In this document: in pieces, positions 46,404 through 57,769 of the stretch | Position numbering within the stretch: position 1 is the stretch's first letter | Layout: every line of letters starts with the position of its first letter | Assembly (NCBI RefSeq): GCF_031143425.1 | Contig: NC_090444.1 | Location: forward strand, 1,310,013,324 to 1,310,077,323 | DNA from: Pleurodeles waltl | Lineage: Eukaryota; Chordata; Amphibia; Caudata; Salamandridae | Length of the DNA: 64,000 bases | Reading direction: 5' to 3' | Notes under the pieces: model-generated | Told to the model about the DNA's origin: nothing | Databases searched by the model: none | Seen by the model: the letters and a program-made list of their open reading frames with translations, nothing else | Made by a program: the position numbers and the translations under genes

Positions 46404-48000
46404 ATGTCTGTGGTAGATTCAGCTCCCAAAACCGTCAATGCTGCTTATGACAGTTTGAATTACAAGAGCTTAAGGAGTCTCTGCTTAGATAGAGGTTTAG
46501 TTATAGGAAAGAACCCTACAAAAGAGTTTCTGTTCAACATGCTTTTTGTAGATAGATGATGAGACCCAAGCTGGCCCATCAAATGAGAGGTTAGAACATG
46601 TAGAAACTTCCCAGTCTGATTCAGGAGAGTTCCCTGAGAATGGTGGGGAGGGTTCTGAACAGGGTCTGCTCCCTAGCAGGACACCTAGAAATGTTGGTAG
46701 TAATGGAGGGTCCCATCACAGTAGGGCATCCTTTATTCCTAGAGGACAAGTTACCAGGGTACAGACAGATAGGGACCGATCCCCCTCTGAAGTTTCCAAT
46801 TTGTCATCTGTGTCAAAGCATTCCCAACTCACCCACCCTGAGGATAACTTGTTAGAAAGGGAACTCAAAAAGTTGAGGGTTGAAGAGACCAGACTGAAGT
46901 TTAAACAGCAACAGCTGGCCTTAGATAGGGAATTCCTAGACATTGAGAATGAAAGAAAGAGGTTGGGGTTAGTACCCCTTGGTGGCAGCAGCAGTATTCC
47001 TGATAGTAATCCTGTTAGAGAGCATGATTCCAGGAATCTGCACAAGATAGTCCCCCCTTACAAGGAGGGGGATGACATCAACAAGTGGTTTGCTGCACTT
47101 GAGAGGGCCTGTATGGTACAGTTGGTCCCTCAAAGGCAGTGGGCTGCTATTTTGTGGCTATCTTTCACTGGAAATGGTAGGGATAGGCTCCTTACTGTTA
47201 GAGAAAGTGAAGCTAACAACTACACAGTATTGAAGGATGCACTCTTGGATGGATTTGGCTTAACCACTGAACAATACAGGATTAAGTTCAGAGACACCAG
47301 AAAAGAGTCCTCTCAAGACTGGACAGAATTTGTGGACTGTTCACTGAAGGCCTTGGAAGGGTGGTTACATGGCAGTAAGGTATCTGACTATGAAAGCCTG
47401 TATAATCTTATTCCGAGAGAGCATATTCTGAATAACTGTGTGTCTGACTTGTTGCACCAATACCTAGTGGACTCAGATCTGACCTCTCCCCAAGAATTGG
47501 GAAAGAAGGCAGACAAGTGGGTCAGAACAAGGGTGAACAGAAAAGTTCATACAGGGGGTGACAAGGATGGCAAGAAGAAGGATGGTAAGTCTTCCGACAA
47601 GGGTGGGGACAAAAGTAAAAATACTAAGTCTTCATCAGGCCCACAAAACTCCTCTGGTGGGGGTGGTGGGTCCAAATCCTCTTCCAATAATCAACCTAAA
47701 AAGCCTTGGTGTTATTTGTGTAAAGTCAAATACCATTGGGCAACTGATTCCAGTTGTCCAAAGAAAAACACCAAACCTCCCACTACCACAACCCCTGCTG
47801 CAAATTCTAGTGCCCCTAGTAATAGCAGTGGTGGTGGGAAACCTACTAATAGCCAATCCAAGGGTGTAGCTGGGCTCACTATTGGCAATGTAGTTGGGGT
47901 TGGTCTTGTTAGGGAGACCACAGAGGCTGTTTTAGTCTCTGAAGGTGCCATTGATGTGGCCACTTTGGTCACTTGTCCCCTTAATATGGATAAGTACAAG
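46404..48000 (+). pseudogene. Gmr1-like Gag with SCAN-like region
   Basis: Gag forms the retrotransposon particle. The ATG at 46404 opens MSVVDSAPKTVNAAYDSL, hits stops near 46553, and continues in another frame through an acidic/Ser-rich part and a coiled coil (ELKKLRVEETRLKFKQQQLA, ~46870). Then come a matrix/capsid-like part (YKEGDDINKWFAALERAC) and, at ~47270-47530, IKFRDTRKESSQDWTEFVDC through SDLTSPQELGKKADKWVRTR, which resembles the SCAN fold known to derive from Gmr1-type Gag. A zinc-knuckle-like CYLCKVKYHWATDSSC lies at ~47710. Its spacing (C-x2-C-x4-H-x6-C) departs from the canonical x4, and Gly before His is Tyr. The Gly/Ser/Lys-rich linkers are low complexity. Confidence 0.85.
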
Positions 48001-48360
48001 CAACTTCCCCTAATAAATGGTGTTGAGGTTCAGGCCTACAGGGACACAGGAGCCAGTGTAACTATGGTCATAGAGAAACTGGTCCACCCTGAACAACACC
48101 TACTTGGTCAGCAGTACCAAGTGACAGACGCTCATAACAACATTCTTAGCCACCCCATGGCTGCTGTGAATCTCAACTGGGGGGGGTTACTGGTCTAAAG
48201 AAAGTTGTGGTTGCCTCAGCTCTACCTGTAGACTGTCTACTAGGGAACGATTTAGAGACATCAGCTTGGGCAGAAGTGGAGTTGGAGGCTCATGCAGCAA
48301 TGCTGGGCATTCCTGGGCATATTTATGCTTTAACCAGGGCTCAGGCCAAAAAGTAAAAAG
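48001..48360 (+). pseudogene. Gmr1-like aspartic protease
   Basis: Fused in frame to Gag. VEVQAYRDTGASVTMV carries the D-T-G-A active site near 48040. A frameshift in a G run at 48178-48186 ends the frame; the next frame continues VVVASALPVDCLLGNDLETSAW, the flap-distal part ending with the conserved LLGNDL. It cleaves Gag-Pol in intact relatives. Confidence 0.85.
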
Positions 48361-48371
48361 GACAGGGTAAC

Positions 48372-49830
48372 TTGGATCCAAGAACAATGGACCAAGTGCT
48401 CCCTAAAGCTAGGGGTAGCAAGGGTAAATCCCTACCCACTATCCCTCCCTCTACAGATGATTCTCCTTCTGAGGAAGAAGAATTTCCTCCCTGTCCAGAA
48501 CCTTCACCAGATGAGCTAGCAGCAGACACTGCTGACCTTTTGGGTGGAGGGGGGCCAGCCAGGGAAGAGCTGAGTGTGGCACAGCAAACCTGTCCCACAT
48601 TAGAGGGTCTCAGACAGCAAGCTGTCAAACAGCAAAATGGGGATGTCAGTGACAGCCATACAGTTTACTGGGAGGACAACCTCTTGTACACAGAGGCAAG
48701 GGACCCAAAACCTGGAGCAGCCAGGAGATTGGTCATTCCCCTGCAGTACAGAGAGTTCCTCCTAACTCTTGCACATGACATTCCTTTGGCTGGGCATTTG
48801 GGCCAGATCAAAACATGGGAAAGACTTGTCCCCTTGTTTCACTGGCCTACCCTGTCAGAGGCCACTAAAGATTTTTTTGCAAGTCTTATGTGACCTGCCA
48901 AGCCAGTGGCAAAACTGGTGGCACTCCAAAGGCCCCTCAAATCCCACTTCCAGTGGTTGGGGTGACCTTTGAAAGGGTAGGGGTTGACATAGTTGGCCCC
49001 CTTGACCCTCCTACTGCTTCAGGCAATAGGTTTATCTTGGTGGTTGTGGACCATGCTACAAGATATCCTGAAGCAATTCCTCTAAGGACCACTACAGCTC
49101 CTGCAGTGGCAAAGGCCCTCCTGGGAATCTTTTCCAGGGTGGGTTTCCCTAAAGAGGTAGTATAAAACAGAGGTAGCAACTTCATGTCTGCATACTTGAA
49201 AGCAATGTGGAAGGAGTGTGGTGTTACCTACAAGTTCACCACTCCTTACCATCCACAGACTAATGGATTGGTAGAGAGGTTTAATAAAATTCTCAAAGGT
49301 ATGATGATGGGACTCCCTGAAAAACTCAGGAGGAGATGAGATGTCCTGTTACCTTGCCTCCTTTTTGCTTACAGGGAGGTACCCCAGAAAGGAGTGGGCT
49401 TCAGCCCCTTCAAACTCCTCTTTGGACACCCTGTAAGAGGTCCACTCACTCTTGTGAAGGAGGGTTGGGAACAACCTTTAAAAGCTCCTAAACAGGACAT
49501 AGTGGATTATGTACTTGGCCTAAGATCCAGAATGGCTGAGTACATGAAAAAGGCCAGTAAAAACCTTCAGGCCAGCCAGGAGCTGCAAAAGCAATGGCCT
49601 GACCAGAAGGCTGTTCTGATCCAGTACCAACCAGGACAGAAGGTGTGGGTATTGGAGCCTGTGGCCCCAAGAGCACTCCAGGACAAATGGAGTGGACCCC
49701 ATCTAATTGTTGAGAAAAAGGGTGAGGTTACCTATTTGGTAGACCTGGGCACTGCCAGGAGTCCCCTTAGGGTGATTCATGCCAACCGCCTAAAACCCTA
49801 CTATGACAGGGCTGATCTCACCCTGCTCAT
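48372..49830 (+). pseudogene. Gmr1-like integrase placed before RT
   Basis: An H2C2 finger (REFLLTLAHDIPLAGHLGQI, then, after a frameshift in a T run near 48870, a C...C pair ending VTCQASGKTGG) precedes the catalytic core. Core motifs: FERVGVDIVGPLDPP (first Asp), NRGSNFMSAYLK where the second Asp is Asn and is preceded by a TAA at 49162-49164, and HPQTNGLVERFNKILK (Glu). A TGA at about 49338 breaks the core again. The C-terminal part has GQKVWVLEPVAPRALQDKWS with GP, then VIHANRLKPYY, a GPY/F-type module. Two catalytic defects make it inactive. Confidence 0.9.
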
Positions 49831-51330
49831 GGCAACAGATGAGGGACAGGAAGAAGAGAGTGACCCTTTCCCTGATCTCTTCTCCACCACTGAAGCAGAT
49901 GCCTTAGTGGAGGGAAAAGTTTTGGCAGATTGTCTGACTGCAGAACAGAAAGACAACTGCATCAATCTTCTTGGACAGTTTTCTGACCTCTTTTCAATTG
50001 TGCCAGGTACAACATCCTGGTGTGAACACACAATTGATACTGGAGACAGCTTGCCTGTCAAAAGTAAGATTTATAGGCAACCTGACCATGTCAGGGACTG
50101 CATTAAACAAGAAGTCCAGGAAATGTTGGATCTGGGAGTGATTGAGCCTTCTGAAAGCCCATGGGCTAGCCCAGTGGTGCTTGTACCAAAGCCTCACATA
50201 AAAGATGGAAAAAGGGAGATGAGGTTTTGTGTAGACTACAGAGGTCTCAATCAGGTAACAAAAACTGATGCTCACCCTATACCCAGGGCAGATGAGCTCA
50301 TTGATACACTGGCATCTGCCAAGTATCTTAGCACTTTTGATTTGACTGCAGGGTATTGGCAGATCAAATTGGCAGAAGATGCTAAACCCAAGACTGCATT
50401 TTCAACTATAGGAGGGCACTACCAATTTACAGTGATGCCCTTTGGTTTGAAAAATGCACCTGCCACTTTTCAGTGGTTGGTGAACACAGTCCTGCAAGGG
50501 TTGGAGGCTTTCAGTGCAGCATATCTTGATGGTATTGCTGTATTTAGCTCCACCTGGGATGAGCACCTGGTCCACCTTTGGAAAGTTTTGGAGGCCCTGC
50601 AAAAGGCATGCCTCACTATCAAGGCCTCAAAGTGCCAGATAGGGCAGGGTAAGGTGGTTTATCTGGGACACCTGGTAGGTGGAGAACAGATTGCACCACT
50701 GCAGGGGAAAATCCAGACAATCGTGGATTGGGTTCCCCCTACAACTCAGACCCAGGTGAGAGCCTTTTTAGGCCTCACAGGGTATTATAGGAGATTCATT
50801 AAAAACTATGGCTCCATAGCAGCCCCTCTTAATGATCTCACAAGTAAGAAAATGCCTAAAAAGGTATTATGGACAGCTAGCTGTCAGAAAGCTTGTGAGG
50901 AGCTCAAACAGGCCATGTGCTCTGCACCTGTCCTAAAAAGCCCATGTTACTCCAAGAAATTCATTGTTCAAACTGATGCATCTGAATTAGGGGTAGGGGC
51001 AGTCTTATCACAACTGAATTCTGAGGGCCAGGATCAACCAGTTGCTCTTATCAGCAGAAGGTTGACCCCTAGAGAAAAGCGTTGGTCTGCCATAGAGAGG
51101 GAGGCCTTTGCTGTGGTCTGGGCACTGAAAAAGTTGAGGCCATACCTGTTTGGCACTCACTTTATTGTTCAGACAGACCACAAACCTCTACTTTGGCTAA
51201 AACAAATGAAAGGTGAAAACCCTAAATTGTTGAGGTGGTCCATATCTCTATAGGGAATGGACTATACAGTGGAACATAGACCTGGGAGTACCCACTCCAA
51301 TGCAGATGAACTCTCCAGATATTTCTGATA
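49831..51330 (+). pseudogene. Gmr1-like reverse transcriptase and RNase H
   Basis: Follows integrase without a break. RT: DLGVIEPSESPWASPVVLVP, MRFCVDYRGLNQVTKTDAHP, STFDLTAGYWQIKL (motif A), MPFGLKNAPATFQWLV (motif B) and AAYLDGIAVFS, where YLDD has become YLDG, losing a catalytic Asp (~50525). Thumb/connection: VYLGHLVGG, FLGLTGYYRRFIKNYGSIAA with PL. RNase H: KKFIVQTDASELGVGAVLSQ, then EREAFAVVWALKKLRPYLFG and TDHKPLLWL. A TAG at 51251-51253 stops the frame 26 codons before the natural end (HSNADELSRYF, stop at 51327). Confidence 0.92.
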
Positions 51331-51380
51331 TTAGACAATGAAGACTCATCAGGTCATGGCTAGTCTTATTGTCCTTCGTT

Positions 51381-51395
51381 TGGGGGGGTGGGAGC
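51381..51395 (+). other. Polypurine tract of the Gmr1-like element
   Basis: TGGGGGGGTGGGAGC immediately before the 3' LTR; the RNase H-resistant primer for plus-strand DNA in LTR elements. Confidence 0.8.
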
Positions 51396-51397
51396 TG

Positions 51398-54383
51398 TGT
51401 AGGAAAGTACCATCTTGCCTGGCATTTTACCCCCATATTTCACTGTATGTATGTTGTTTTAGTCCATGTGTCACTGGGACCCTGCCAGGCAGGGCCCCAG
51501 TGCTCATAAGTATGTGCCCTGTATGTGTTCCCTGTGTGATGCCTAACTGTCTCCCTGAGGCTCTGCTAACCAGAACCTCAGTGGTTATGCTCTCTCAGCT
51601 TTCCAAATTTGTCACTAACAGGCTAGTGACTAAATTTACCAATTCACATTGGCATACTGGTACACCCATATAATTCCCTTGTATATGGTACTGAGGTACC
51701 CAGGGTATTGGGGTTCCAGGAGATCCCAATGGGCTTCAGCATTTCTTTTGCCACCCATAGGGAGCTCTGACAATTCTTACACAGGCTTGCCACTGCAGCC
51801 TGCGTGAAATAACGTCCACGTTATTTCACAGCCATTTACCACTGCACATAAGTAACTTATAAGTCACCCATATGTCTAACCTTCACCTGGTGAAGGTTGG
51901 GTGCAAAGTTACTTACTGTGTGGGCACCCTGGCACTAGCCAAGGTGCCCCCACATCGTTCAGGGCAAATTCCCCGGACTTTGTGAGTGTGGGGACACCAT
52001 TACAGGCGTGCACTATACATAGGTCACTACCTATGTATAGCGTCACAATGGTAACTCCGAACATGGCCATGTAACATGTCTAAGATCATGGCATTGTCCC
52101 CCCAATACCATTCTGGTATTGGGGGGACAATTCCATGATCCCCCGGGTCTCTAGCACAGAACCCGGGTACTGCCAAACTGCCTTTCTGGGGTCTCCACTG
52201 CACCTGCTGCTGCTGCCAACCCCTCAGACAGGTTTCTGCCCTCGTGGGGTCCAGGCAGCCCTGGCCCCGGAAGGCAGAACAAAGGATTTCCTCTGAGAGA
52301 GGGTGTTACACCCTCTACCTTTGGAAATAGGTGTGAAGGGCTGGGGAGGAGTAGCCTCCCCCAGCCTCTGGAAATGCTTTGATGGGCACAGATGGTTCCC
52401 ATCTCTGCATAAGCCAGTCTACACCGGTTCAGGGATCCCCCAGCCCTGCTCTGGCACGAAACTGGACAAAGGAAAGGGGAGTGACCACTCCCTTGACCAG
52501 TACCTCCCAGGGGAGGTGCCCAGAGCTCCTCCAGTGTGCCCCAGACCTCTGCCATCTCGGAAACAGAGGTGTTGGGGGCACACTGGACTGCTCTGAGTGG
52601 CCAGTGCCAGCAGGTGACGTCAGAGGCTCCTTCTGCTAGGCTCTTACCTCTCTTGGTAGCCAATCCTCCTAACTTGGTAGCCAAGCCTCCTTTTCTGGCT
52701 ATTTAGGGTCTCTGCTTTGGGGAATTCTTCAGATAATGAATGCAAGAGCTCACCAGAGTTCCTCTGCATGTCCCTCTTCACCTTCTACCAAAGGATTGAC
52801 CGCTGACTGCTCCAGGACGCCTGCAAAACCGCAACAAAGTAGCAAGACGACTACCAGCAACATTGTAGCGCCTAATCCTGCCGGCTTTCTCGACTGTTTC
52901 CAGGTGGTGCATGATCTGGGGGTAGCCTGCCTTCACCCTGCACCAGAAACTCCGAAGAAATCTCCCGTGGGTCGACGGAATCTTCCTCCTGCTAACGCAG
53001 GCACCAAAAGACTGCTTCACTGGTCCTCTGGGTCCCCTCTCATCCTAACGAGGGTGGTCCCTGGAACACAGCAACTTTGTCCAAGTGACTCCCACAGTCC
53101 AGTGACTCTTCAGTCCAAATTTGGTGGAGGTAAGTCCTTGCCTCCCCACGCTAGACTGCAAAGCTGTGTAGCGCGTGATTTGCAGCTGCTCTGGCTCCTG
53201 TGCACTCTTCCAGGATTTCCTTCATGCACAGCCTAGACTGGGTCCCCAGCACTCCGTCCTGCAGTGGACAACTTTCTGAGTTGTCCTCCGACGTCATGGG
53301 ACCCCCTTTTGTAACTTCGCATGGACTCTGGTTCACTCTTTTTCTAAGTGCCTGTTGGGGTACTTCTGCGGGAGCTGCCTGCTTCTGTGAGGGCTCTCTG
53401 AGTTGTTGAGTGCCCCCTCTGTCTCCTCCTCCAAAAGGCAACATCCTGGTCCTTCCTGGTCCTCAGCAGCACCCAACAACCTCTACTGTGACCCTTGCAA
53501 CTAGCAAGGCTTGTTTGCGGTCTTTCTGCGTGGGAACACCTCTGCAAGCTTCATCATGATGTGCAACATCCATCTTCCAAAGGAGAAGTTCCTAGTCCTC
53601 TTCTTTCTTGCAGTTTCTTCCAATCGGAGACAGCTTCCTTGCACCTTCATCCGGGGTTTCCTGGGCTCCTGCCCCCCCTGACACTGTCGTGACTATTGGA
53701 CTTCGTCCCCTTGTCTTACAGGTACTCAGGTCCGGAAATCCATTGTCAGTGCACTGCTGGTGTTTGTTCTTCCTGCAGAATTCCCCTATCACGACTATTG
53801 TGCTCTCTGGGGGTAGTAGGTGTTCTTTACTCCTACTTTTCAGGGTCTTGGGGTGGGGTATTTTTCTAACCCTCACTGTTTTCTTACAGTCCCAGCGACC
53901 CTCTACAAGCTCACATAGGTCTGGGGTCCATTCGTGGTCGCATTCCACTTTTGGAGTATATGGTTTGTGTTGCCCCTATACCTATGCTTGCCTATTGCAA
54001 CCCATTGTAATTCTACACTGTTTGCATTACTTTTCTTGCTCTTACTTACCTAATTTTGGTTTGTGTACATATAACTTGTGTATATTACTTACCTTCTTAC
54101 TGAGGGTACTCACTGAGATACTTTTGGCATATTGTCATAAAAATAAAGTACCTTCATTTTTAGTAACTGTGTATTGTGATCTTATGATATTGTGCATATG
54201 ATGTAATTGGTATAGTAGGAGCTTTGCATGTCTCCTAGTTCAGCCTAAGCTGCTTTGCCATAGCTACATTCTATCAGCCTAAGCTGCTAGAAACACCTCT
54301 TCTACACTAATAAGGGATAACTGGACCTGGCACAAGGTGTAAGTACCTCTGGTACCCACTACAAGCCAGGCCAGCCTCCTACA
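51398..54383 (+). repeat. 3' LTR of the Gmr1-like element, intact
   Basis: 2986 bp from TGTAGGAAAG to CCTCCTACA. AATAAA at about 54139. It preserves the empty sites for the MITE (near 51630) and the provirus (near 53960). Confidence 0.93.
51804..52140. promoter_or_regulatory. Cluster of three hairpins in the 3' LTR
   Basis: Counterparts at 51804-51829, 52013-52040 and 52084-52140. In the largest, one base pair differs from the 5' LTR on both arms (A-T to C-G), so pairing is kept; a second change on one arm makes a single mismatch. Confidence 0.7.
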
Positions 54384-54865
54384 CATATTAAATGACAAAC
54401 TGTTACTTGGTGTAGAGCTGGAGACACTGCAGGCTCCTCAGTCCCAGGAATGGAACGTAGAAGTTTTTGGCTGAACTCTTCTTGAAATAGCTTTCTCAGA
54501 ATAGGGAGAACATGCACTGGTAAATTCTGGAGGCAGCTTAGTGTCTACTGAACAGAAACAGCCACATGGTGCTTTTTACCTTTATCAACTGTTTTGTTTT
54601 GAGCCAATATCGACATGATTACTGATCAAAGACCTTCTATACCAAGAACCTGAATGGGTGGTCACTAGGATGACCCAAAGGCTTGATTGTCAGGAAACCT
54701 TTATAGCGATATATCTCCCACTTTGGGGAGACACGTCAACATCTTTAGTAATCTTACCTTCACCAGTGGCAGAGCCACAATGCTTCACACCAGACAATTT
54801 AGTTCAGATTTTTTTAATGTTCTGTATGAGTGTTCTGTAATAAATTCAAGTGGAGTACTAGATCA

Positions 54866-55518
54866 GGGGCCTCATTTACAACATTTTGGTGCAGAGCAGC
54901 GCCACAAGCCTTCTAGTTGTGCTGCCCTGAGTCAAAAGAAAAGGGCAGGAATGCACTGTAGCTATGATATACGGTCCATTCCTGTCCTTTTCCCCTGTGC
55001 TGGCACACAATGGGCTGCCATTTGCCAATGCAGGCACCCTTGCACCATGGTGCAAGAGTGCCTGCATTGCAGGTATGATTGTTGTTTTGCAGGGAAGGAG
55101 ACCTTCCTGCACAAAAGCAATCAATGGAGGTGATTTTCTCATCTATGTGTGCTACAAAATGCAGGACACATAGAAAAAGGAAAAAAGCAAGAAGAAATAA
55201 AGTTATTTATCCTCATTACGCCTCCCCTGGGGAGCCATGGGCTTTTGATGCATTCTCAGGTTTACAAAATCTTGTAAAACTGGGAATGTGTCAAATGCCG
55301 TTGGTGTTACATGGGAAAACCCACCGCAAAATCCATGGCACTCACCTTCATCGCAGTGCTACTTGCGGAGGGTTGTCTTACTCCATATCTACAAGGACAT
55401 GTAAACCCACACAGGGTGGTTTTACGTAGCCTTGTAGATATGGAGCTGCAGTGTGCGCTGCTGGACCACCACAAAAGTGCTGTTCCGGTGGCGCAGAGGG
55501 GATTGTAAATAAGCCCCC
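54866..55518. mobile_element. Harbinger-like MITE in the old relic
   Basis: Ends GGGGCCTCATTTACAA and, reversed, GGGGGCTTATTTACAA. An internal inverted pair (GTCTTACTCCATATCTACAA near 55375 against TTGTAGATATGGAGC near 55432) adds structure. No clear target duplication remains, consistent with age. Integrase similarity of the relic lies on both sides. Non-coding. Confidence 0.75.
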
Positions 55519-56699
55519 AAGTGTTTTAGACTCTGCTGCCTTCTAAGGGATATCAATTTCAGGCACATGTGTTAATACTCTGAAGAGCATCTCATAGGGG
55601 TGTGACACCCTAATACTCCTCTATGTGAATTATTTAATCCTCTGAACCCCTTCCAGGTAATGGAGCCAATTCAATCCTGTATTAAACACTGCACCAATAA
55701 AGGCTTGTTTAAATGTACTGTTTGTGAATTCTATAATTCTGTTATTTTCCAGGTGGAAATGATGAGAATATTGCAGTAGTACTCCCAAAGATAGCATCCT
55801 TGAATGCCCTAATGACGAATGTAGGATTATTGACTGAATTAATGAACTGCTCCCATTGCTACTGAGCACTGCAAGTTTGTATGATTGCTTGAGCTGTGGC
55901 AGTCTTTTATGGTCAAACCTAAAGGAATCTAGAGATGAATCTACAGCAACCAGTATATATTTATTCTGGTTTACAGTTGGGATTGACTCAACATAGTGGA
56001 GAAAAACTACCCTGGAAATAGTATGGATTGTGCACTAGTCTTTCAAAAATGGAGTGTTTTATATGTTTCCAAGTGGTGCATTGCTGAACATATTTCTTGG
56101 TAAGGTTTAATCAAATTAGCCACCAATATGGTTACTTTAACACTGATATAGTAGCATTTATAATAGTATATGCAAGTGCTATCCCTTCATGAGCTGCCCT
56201 AAGTAAATCTAACACAGCTCGCTCATTAGGAATATGACTATCTCCTACTCCAGATATTACAACCATGGTTACATTATCTTCATTGTGGGTGTAGGAATAT
56301 TTAGAAGGAAAACCATCAGGAGGTATTTCACATTTCAACTTTGCATGTATTGGTCTCAAAATGCCTGCATGGATCCTAGTTTGAGAGTGGGTTACAAAAG
56401 CAGCAACCTTAAAGGTTTTTATTGCTGTTTTTCAAATCTGCTTCAAAGTTCCCTTTAGCATGAATTATTTCACTTTTATCAGTGATGGTGTGCTGTACAT
56501 GGACCAAAGGAAGCTTAACTTGCATAACAACCGCCTTTCCCCAGAGTTGCTGACTCTTAATTGACTTCCTTTTACATACCTGAATTACTTGAATCAGTTT
56601 AGGTGCCAATGCTGTACATCTGTGATATATCCTTGAACATATAATGCTGCATCCAACACAATAAGTGATGCAACTGACTGTTCTGCTTTACTTCAGACC

Positions 56700-57485
56700 G
56701 AGAGGGAACAAAGTGAAAGGAATGCAAAGAATGCAGCACTCTTAGTCTGAGTAATGAATTTATTAAGGTACTTCCAAAGTTGCATGAAGATTATAATGTG
56801 AGCAACACATGCAACTCTTAAGATAATCACAGCAGTGGTATAATAATGATCAAAGAAAATGCAATACATCAACAATGCATATTATATTTATATATAGTGA
56901 CTACGTATTTATGCATGCACACCACAAAGCTAGAAATAAGAATTAAAAATGCATCACCATGGGGCTTGACTCCGACATCATCCCTTGTCTGCCAACTTCA
57001 GGTTGTGGAACCCTGACAACTGAAAAGCAAGAGAGAACCACCCTAATGGGATTATTCTGTGGGCAGTGCATCCATTCCTGGAGAGGAGTTCCATCTTCTT
57101 CCAGCTGTCAAGCTTCCCCACCTTGTATACTTTAAAAAAACTTTAGAGGAAGGTTCTAGAAAACCCCTCTCTTTGAGTAAGTTGTGAAATTCAAGCGCTG
57201 GCTGTACCAGGTCAGTGTTGCAAAAACACAATTGAGACTGGGCAGATCTCACAGACCGAGCTGTACCCTGCTCTACTATAAACATTCTCAGCCTGGTACA
57301 TCCTTATCTACATTTCTCCCCCAGGTTGTGTTCCCTTTCCTAGTGAGAAAAAGCGAAAACACATTAACAAGCTGTGTGTGGAAAAATACCTGCGCCACCA
57401 ATGTGACGGCATTTGAAGCTAAGCTATGCACAAAATGGAGTCAGTGGTCAAGATGGAACCGGTGGTTAAATACAGATAGCATTAC
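56700..57485. other. ~790 bp insertion in the old relic's RNase H, possibly a solo LTR
   Basis: RNase H similarity stops at about 57490 and resumes near 56695. The minus strand of the insert could begin TGTATTTAACCACCGG and has LTR-like texture, but I cannot fix ends or a duplication. No coding similarity. Confidence 0.4.
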
Positions 57486-57769
57486 ACTGATAGCTCAGCT
57501 TTCAGTAGAGTAAGAAACAGCATATATTTCTGCAAACTGTGCGGTCAAATCACCTACAACTTTAATGTGTGTACATACCAGCATGAAGTCACCACCTTTA
57601 AAAATTCCTTACACTGCAGCACACGCTGCAGAAGATTGTTATTTACTTCTTATCACAGGCAGTATTCTTGTGCACGTGTACAAGTAAAACATTCAAAGTC
57701 TGTGGTATGTTTTGTGCGTATTGTAAAAAGTATTGCTTGCGAAATGTTGGGTCATACTCAAATTTGATG

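Larger units (their letters stand above)
30805..54383 (+). mobile_element. Gmr1-like Ty3/gypsy LTR retrotransposon with nested insertions
   Basis: Flanked by the exact 5 bp duplication CATAT (30800-30804 and 54384-54388). Both LTRs begin TGTAGGAAAGTACCATCTT and end CCAGCCTCCTACA. Removing the nested MITE and provirus leaves a 5' LTR of about 3.0 kb, equal to the 3' LTR (2986 bp). The internal part (46143-51397) encodes gag, protease, integrase, then RT and RNase H. Integrase before RT is the hallmark of the Gmr1 group of deuterostome gypsy elements. Stops and frameshifts occur in every domain. LTR divergence is about 3-4% by eye. Confidence 0.93.
54560..57560 (-). pseudogene. pol: Old relic: RNase H and integrase
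   Basis: Reading down: AQFAEIYAVSY (~57540, RNase H Glu motif), the ~790 bp insertion, VASLIVLDAALYVQG (~56690), QQLWGKAVVMQVKLPLVHVQ (56540), DGFPSKYSYTHNEDN and RAAHEGIALAYTIINATISV (56310-56140, integrase zinc module start), LGVLLQYSHHFHLENNRIIE (55780, core Glu region) and, beyond the MITE, SPKVGD...PPIQVLGIEG (54730-54620, C-terminal module). Each lines up with 39537-41246 in the same order. Confidence 0.85.
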
